Shown here piece after piece: positions 54,948 to 59,106 of a stretch of DNA of 59,106 nt. Position numbers and translations under genes: made by a program. Numbering within the stretch: the first letter of the stretch is position 1; each line of letters starts with the position of its first letter. Source of the DNA: an uncultured Ruminobacter sp. (GTDB lineage Bacteria > Pseudomonadota > Gammaproteobacteria > Enterobacterales > Succinivibrionaceae); the NCBI GenBank assembly GCA_902776415.1, contig CACYPY010000002.1, positions 1 through 59,106 of the forward strand. Reading direction: 5' to 3'. The notes under the pieces are model-generated. The model saw nothing but the letters and a program-made list of their open reading frames with translations. It did no database searches and was not told where the DNA came from.

Positions 54948-55433
54948 ATGACAAACGAATGCAGGGCTTCGGCTGATGCCGGAGCCGCCATCCCTCCGGA
55001 AACTCCGGCGGGAATTCTGATGCTGAGAGCCATGTCGATGCCGGCCGATGCCAATCCCAACGGCGATGTGTTCGGGGGCTGGATCATGTCCCAGATGGAC
55101 GCCGCCGGAGCCATGATGGCCTATGAGATGTGCCGGGGCAAGGTGGTCACCGTGGCCGTGGACGAAATCGTGTTCCGGAATCCGGTAAAGGTGGGGGATG
55201 TGGTCTGTGTTTATGCCCGCTGTATCCATATAGGGAATACCTCCCTCAAGATTCAGCTGCAGTTCTGGACCAAGAGAAACATAAGCGCCCGTTCCACCCG
55301 GGTAAAGGTTGCCGAATCCGGCTTCACCTATGTGGCGGTGGATGACGACGGCAAAAAACGTCCGCTTCCGGAATACCTTATTGAGAACCGGGAGGAAATT
55401 CTCAGGACCGGATACCCCCGGGATCTGGCCTGA
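54948..55433 (+). CDS. yciA: Acyl-CoA thioesterase YciA
   Basis: Hot-dog-fold thioesterase that hydrolyses acyl-CoAs. The 161 residues include the family core: LMLRAMSMPADANPNGDVFG then GWIMSQMDAAGAMMAYEM with the catalytic Asp, KVVTVAVDEIVFRNPVKVGD, and FTYVAVDDDGKKRPLPE. About 15 extra residues lie at the N-terminus and 15 at the end compared with E. coli (132). TTGGGAG precedes the ATG. Cotranscribed with dusC. Confidence 0.94.
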   Translation: MTNECRASADAGAAIPPETPAGILMLRAMSMPADANPNGDVFGGWIMSQMDAAGAMMAYEMCRGKVVTVAVDEIVFRNPVKVGDVVCVYARCIHIGNTSLKIQLQFWTKRNISARSTRVKVAESGFTYVAVDDDGKKRPLPEYLIENREEILRTGYPRDLA

Positions 55434-55630
55434 GAGCACGGCAGACAGTCCCATACATGAAAAGCCGCCTTCCGGACGGTTTTCAGGAGCGGGGGTTCCA
55501 GGCACGGATACCTCCTTTCCCGTATTTCTTTCATTTATATTTCTTTTGTATCCGGAAGACTTTGCCTTTCCGGACACCGGCCGTCGCGGTCACCGCTATT
55601 TGCCGGAAATGAAGGCTTCCTGTTTCCGGC

Positions 55631-55664
55631 AAAAAAAAACAGTAACGGCCCGGGCCGCTACTGT
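55631..55664 (-). terminator. Terminator of fldA
   Basis: ACAGTAACGGCCC and GGGCCGCTACTGT form a 13-bp stem with one mismatch; on the minus strand it runs into nine T. It probably stops yciA transcripts too. Confidence 0.92.
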
Positions 55665-55692
55665 GCATTGCTCAATAAGGTCTCAGCCCTGA

Positions 55693-56220
55693 TTATGCGA
55701 TTCCGGCTTCGCCCTTGATCTGATCCAGCCACAGAGCCACTCTCTCCGGGGTCAGGTCAGACTGGTTGTCCTCGTCCAGAGCCAGACCGGCAAATCTGGT
55801 ATTGTCGCCTTCCAGCAGGGACAGGGTGCTGTTGAAGGTGTAGCTGTCGTTGGGCCAGGCACCAATCAGCTTAACGCCTTTTTTGAGGAGCAGGTGGTAA
55901 AGATGTCCCATGCCGTCAATAAAGTAATCGGCATATTCAACCTGATCTCCCAACCCGAACAGCGCGAAGGTTCTGCCCTGGAGATCCAGCTCGGCCAGCT
56001 TGTCCTTGAACTGATCCATGTCGCCCTGCATCTCTCCGAGATACCAGGTGGAGGTTCCCAGGATCACCAGGTCGTAGTTAAGGAGAACGGAAGCATCCTC
56101 CACGGAACGCACGTCAAATACGTCGGCCACGTCGTCACCCAGAAGTTCCTTCATAAGCTGTGCGGCTTCCTCGGTATGACCGGTGTCGGAGCCGTAAAAA
56201 ATTCCTACTTTCTTTGCCAT
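55693..56220 (-). CDS. fldA: Flavodoxin
   Basis: Small FMN electron carrier. The 175 residues match long-chain flavodoxin I: KVGIFYGSDTGHTEEAA (phosphate loop), LVILGTSTWYLGEMQGD (FMN-stacking Trp), ALFGLGDQVEYADYFIDGMG (stacking Tyr), and the long-chain insert GDNTRFAGLALDEDNQSD. The start at 56220 (MAKKVGIFYG) is used; 56232 adds four residues. In anaerobes it can serve pyruvate-flavodoxin oxidoreductase or ribonucleotide reductase activation. Confidence 0.96.
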   Translation of the reverse strand: MAKKVGIFYGSDTGHTEEAAQLMKELLGDDVADVFDVRSVEDASVLLNYDLVILGTSTWYLGEMQGDMDQFKDKLAELDLQGRTFALFGLGDQVEYADYFIDGMGHLYHLLLKKGVKLIGAWPNDSYTFNSTLSLLEGDNTRFAGLALDEDNQSDLTPERVALWLDQIKGEAGIA

Positions 56221-56328
56221 ATAAAATTCCAAATGCTTGGGGGCTTCGGATATCGCCGATCCCGTGCCGCCGGAAATTCCCGGTGCGGGGCGAATCTGTT
56301 TCCCCGGACGAAAAACTATGCTGAGGTA

Positions 56329-56337
56329 ATATTATCA
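56329..56337 (-). promoter_or_regulatory. Extended -10 element TGATAATAT of fldA
   Basis: On the minus strand TGATAATAT lies 109 bp before the fldA start, with GGGACA 17 bp upstream as -35. Confidence 0.65.
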
Positions 56338-56559
56338 CATCGGAATTGATGTGTCCCCATGAAGCGGGGGATCTTTACGGCAGATGACAATAATTATCAG
56401 GGAATGCCGAAAGAATACGTTTTCAGAAATATGGCGGTTTTTTGCCCGTTAGACATTCTTTTGGGGTATTATGTACGGAAAGAAGCGGAACAGCGATGCT
56501 TTTCGGTATAAGAAAACGGGATTTTTCCGGAACTTACAAATATAAAACAGGGTGACAGA

Positions 56560-57996
56560 ATGTTTAGACGTACCAAGATAGTATGTACCATGGGACCTGC
56601 TCTTGACAGAGAAGGGGTTCTTGAGGAACTGATTAAGGCCGGGGCGAATGTGGTCCGGATTAACTTTTCTCACGGAACTGCCGAGGATCATATCGGCAGA
56701 GCCAGGAAGGTGCGGGAAATTGCGGCCAGACTGGGACGGTGCGTGGCCATCATGGGAGATCTCCAGGGACCGAAGATCCGGATTTCCACCTTTAAGAACG
56801 GCCCCATTTTCCTGAAAACCGGTGATCTGTTCACTCTGGATGCCGAGCTTCCCAGGGGGGAGGGAACCCAGGAGTCCGTGGGCATCGATTACAAAAACCT
56901 GCCGAAGGATCTCCGCACCGGAGACGTGCTCATGCTGGATGACGGCCGGGTGCAGCTTTCGGTGGTATCCGTGAAGGGCCCCCGGATTCTGACCTCGGTT
57001 CTGATTCCGGGACCTCTTTCAAACAACAAGGGCATTAATAAGCAGGGCGGCGGTCTTTCCGCCCCGGCCCTTACCGAAAAGGATCGCAAGGACATTCAGA
57101 CAGCCGCGGAAATCGGTGTGGATTTTCTGGCGGTTTCCTTCCCCAGAACCGGAAGCGATATCGAACTGGCCCGGGATCTGCTTCGGCAGTCCGGTTCCAA
57201 CGCCAAGATCGTGGCGAAGATTGAAAGAGCCGAGGTGGTGGCCTCCGACGAGGCCATGGATGATGTGATCAGCGCTGCCGATGCCATTATGGTGGCCCGC
57301 GGGGATCTTGGTGTGGAAATCGGGGATTCCCAGCTTATGGGAGTGCAGAAGCGTCTTATCAGAAGAGCCCGGACCCTGAACCGTCCGGTAATTACCGCCA
57401 CTCAGATGATGGAGTCCATGATCAAGGCTCCCATGCCCACCAGAGCCGAGGTTATGGACGTGGCCAATGCCATTCTTGACAGCACCGATGCCGTGATGCT
57501 TTCGGCGGAAACCGCCGCCGGAGATTATCCGGTGGAAACGGTTTGTGCCATGGATCATGTCTGCCGCGGTGCCGAACAGTATCCGGAAATGGTGGTTTCC
57601 ACCTACCGCAACGAAATCAAGTTTGCCAGCGGCGAAGAAACCATTGCCATGTCCGCCATGTTTGCCGCCAACCACCTGCCGGGGATCAAGGGAATTGTGG
57701 CTCTTACCGAAACCGGCCGTACCGTGCTTCTGATGAGCCGGCTGCATTCTCCGCTGCCGATCTTCGCGCTGTCCCCCTCTCAGAGAACCCTTAACTGGTG
57801 TGCGCTTTACCGGGGCGTCTACCCGCTTTCCTTCGATGCTTCCCGCTACGGTACCATGGTGGAGGCGACCAGAGAGGCGCTCAAGGCTCTTAAAAACAAG
57901 GGGTATCTGGCACACGGCGACTGGATTATCATCACTCACGGCGATACCGACGAGCAGGGCAAGACCAACAACATGAAGATCATGCAGGTGGATTAG
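56560..57996 (+). CDS. pykA: Pyruvate kinase, PykA type
   Basis: Converts phosphoenolpyruvate and ADP to pyruvate and ATP. The 478 residues match E. coli PykA (480) more than Pyk[73 protein letters not shown], the active-site lysine in [29 protein letters not shown], and [20 protein letters not shown]. The C-terminal domain ends [15 protein letters not shown] terminator follows. Confidence 0.96.
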   Translation: MFRRTKIVCTMGPALDREGVLEELIKAGANVVRINFSHGTAEDHIGRARKVREIAARLGRCVAIMGDLQGPKIRISTFKNGPIFLKTGDLFTLDAELPRGEGTQESVGIDYKNLPKDLRTGDVLMLDDGRVQLSVVSVKGPRILTSVLIPGPLSNNKGINKQGGGLSAPALTEKDRKDIQTAAEIGVDFLAVSFPRTGSDIELARDLLRQSGSNAKIVAKIERAEVVASDEAMDDVISAADAIMVARGDLGVEIGDSQLMGVQKRLIRRARTLNRPVITATQMMESMIKAPMPTRAEVMDVANAILDSTDAVMLSAETAAGDYPVETVCAMDHVCRGAEQYPEMVVSTYRNEIKFASGEETIAMSAMFAANHLPGIKGIVALTETGRTVLLMSRLHSPLPIFALSPSQRTLNWCALYRGVYPLSFDASRYGTMVEATREALKALKNKGYLAHGDWIIITHGDTDEQGKTNNMKIMQVD

Positions 57997-58046
57997 TCCC
58001 TGCTGCCGGGAAAGCTTCGGGGATTCCGGTATGTTTTTGAAGAATG

Positions 58047-58074
58047 AAGGCTGCTTTTCGGAGCGGCCTTTTTT
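58047..58074 (+). terminator. Terminator of pykA
   Basis: AAGGCTGCT (58047-58055) pairs with AGCGGCCTT (58062-58070, one wobble), followed by T. Confidence 0.85.
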
Positions 58075-58264
58075 CAGTTTCATTTTACGTTTTTGCCGGG
58101 AAGCCGATTATTGCTTTGTTCCGGTGGCCGACATATGTTTCACAGTCACAGCATGCGATTACCGCCGCCGTTTTCGGAAGCGGGCTTTTCAGGTATAGGC
58201 GCCGGGGCGCAATCCATGTATAATTTCCGAAAACAGAATTAAACAGATAGGTTTATAAGGTTAT

Positions 58265-59080
58265 ATGAAGAAGTCAGACGAGGTATGGCAGAAAATTGTC
58301 GCCGAGGCCCGGGAGACCCTGCATCATGAAAAAATGCTCTCCAGCTTTTTTCAGGAGTATATTCTGAACCAGGGCAGCATGGCGGATGCCCTGAGCATTC
58401 AGCTGTCCAGCAGACTTTCGTCGTTTGTGATGCCGGCACTGACCCTGCGGGGAATTTTTCAGGAATTTTATGAATGCCGTCCCGACGATCTGGAAAAGGC
58501 GGCTCATGATATTGAGGCCGTGGTGGAGCGGGATCCCGGCATTGGCGGATCCCGGGTTTCGGTGATTCTCTATTACAAGGGTTTTCATGCTTTGGAGGCT
58601 TACCGGTGCAGTCACTGGCTCTGGGAGTCCCAGAGGCAGGAGATGGCACTGTTTCTTCAGGGAATGATCTCCCAGGTATTTCATGTGGATATTCATCCCG
58701 CCGTAATTATCGGGCAGGGGATTATGCTGGATCATGCCACGGGCATTACCATGGGAGAAACCACGGTTATCGGCGACAATGTTTCCATCCTTCAGAATGT
58801 AACCCTGGGATGCCATGCCGATGCCTGTCAGGAGGGGGCCCGGCATCCGATAATCGGAAACGGAGTGCTTATTGGCCCTGATACCGTCGTTATCGGCAAG
58901 GTGAGAATCGGAGACTGCGCCAAGATCTGCGCCGGCAGTGTGGTGCTTTCGAATATCGGATCTCACATGGTGGCGGCAGGCATTCCCGCCCGGGAGGAAA
59001 TCAGACAGGAGAGCTCCGTAACTCCCGCCGTGGAGATGGATGAGGGAATATCGGATGCCTGCAGCTGCTGGGGAGGTTAG
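58265..59080 (+). CDS. cysE: Serine O-acetyltransferase CysE
   Basis: Acetylates serine with acetyl-CoA, the first step of cysteine synthesis. The 271 residues match CysE (273): N-terminal helical SATase domain (EARETLHHEKMLSSFFQEYI), VERDPGIGGSRVSVILYYKG, then the left-handed beta helix with VFHVDIHPAVIIGQGIMLDH, TGITMGETTVIGDNVSILQN and GAGSVVL-type turns. The usual GGTGKSGGDRHP loop is replaced by GCHADACQEGARHP, with Cys residues, and the C-terminal tail ends CSCWGG. Only 26 bases follow in the window. Confidence 0.94.
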   Translation: MKKSDEVWQKIVAEARETLHHEKMLSSFFQEYILNQGSMADALSIQLSSRLSSFVMPALTLRGIFQEFYECRPDDLEKAAHDIEAVVERDPGIGGSRVSVILYYKGFHALEAYRCSHWLWESQRQEMALFLQGMISQVFHVDIHPAVIIGQGIMLDHATGITMGETTVIGDNVSILQNVTLGCHADACQEGARHPIIGNGVLIGPDTVVIGKVRIGDCAKICAGSVVLSNIGSHMVAAGIPAREEIRQESSVTPAVEMDEGISDACSCWGG

Positions 59081-59106
59081 TCGCAAAACCGGCAAAATCC
59101 GGGACG

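Overview
The window looks like chromosomal DNA of a gammaproteobacterium, most likely an anaerobic, carbohydrate-fermenting member of the Succinivibrionaceae (Aeromonadales). That placement is an inference: many genes read as close relatives of enterobacterial housekeeping genes (cmoA, cmoB, cmoM, dnaT-like, ybjD-like, yccT-like, ygfB-like, suhB, pgm, glgP, rluC, ruvC, rpsO, pnp, dusC, yciA, fldA, pykA, cysE), the glgP promoter has a perfect FNR box plus a CRP site, and an AAA-ATPase/PD-(D/E)XK family common in gut anaerobes is present. Housekeeping genes of high expected expression use CGT/CGC arginine codons; most other genes lean on CGG and GGA.

Layout. 1-4 kb: a sodium:amino-acid symporter with a pentanucleotide repeat upstream, and an exported GH3 glycosidase. 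4-10.2 kb: accessory block with a CesT-like type III secretion chaperone and its likely effector, a membrane-anchored BECR-fold RNase-like protein, two tandem paralogues, and a frameshifted AAA/PD-(D/E)XK protein. 10.4-15.8 kb: a minus-strand operon cmoA-cmoB-retropepsin lipoprotein-UUP1/7TM protein-ATP-grasp ligase. 15.9-18 kb: dnaT-like, a small lipoprotein, cmoM. 18.3-24.4 kb: a 1847-residue protein without signal peptide whose last third is rich in amphipathic beta strands, followed by a second CesT-like chaperone; the arrangement recalls the AvrE/DspE effector with its AvrF/DspF chaperone. 24.5-34.4 kb: yccT-like, ybjD-like, suhB, ygfB-like, pgm and glgP. 34.7-36 kb: an unknown gene and its decayed duplicate. 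36.4-43.1 kb: seven tRNA genes (Val-TAC x3, Lys-CTT x3, Lys-TTT x1) in three minus-strand groups around an exported protein, an MshQ/DUF6701-like giant protein and rluC. 43.5-48 kb: a lipoprotein, ruvC, rpsO and pnp. 48-59.1 kb: an AlbA-type regulator with an 11-bp repeat array at its promoter, a DUF2799 lipoprotein, a MYG1-family protein, a hypothetical protein, dusC-yciA, fldA, pykA and cysE.

How the genes work together. pgm and glgP lie side by side and cover glycogen breakdown to glucose-6-phosphate, with pykA later in glycolysis; glgP appears tuned to anaerobiosis and carbon status. cmoA/cmoB/cmoM make and methylate cmo5U34 of tRNA. The two chaperone/effector pairs imply a type III secretion system encoded elsewhere; no apparatus gene is visible here. 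The most novel candidates are the giant beta-rich effector with its chaperone, the second effector pair, and the retropepsin/7TM/ATP-grasp module joined to cmoAB. All family calls are from reading the sequence only; no database search was run.
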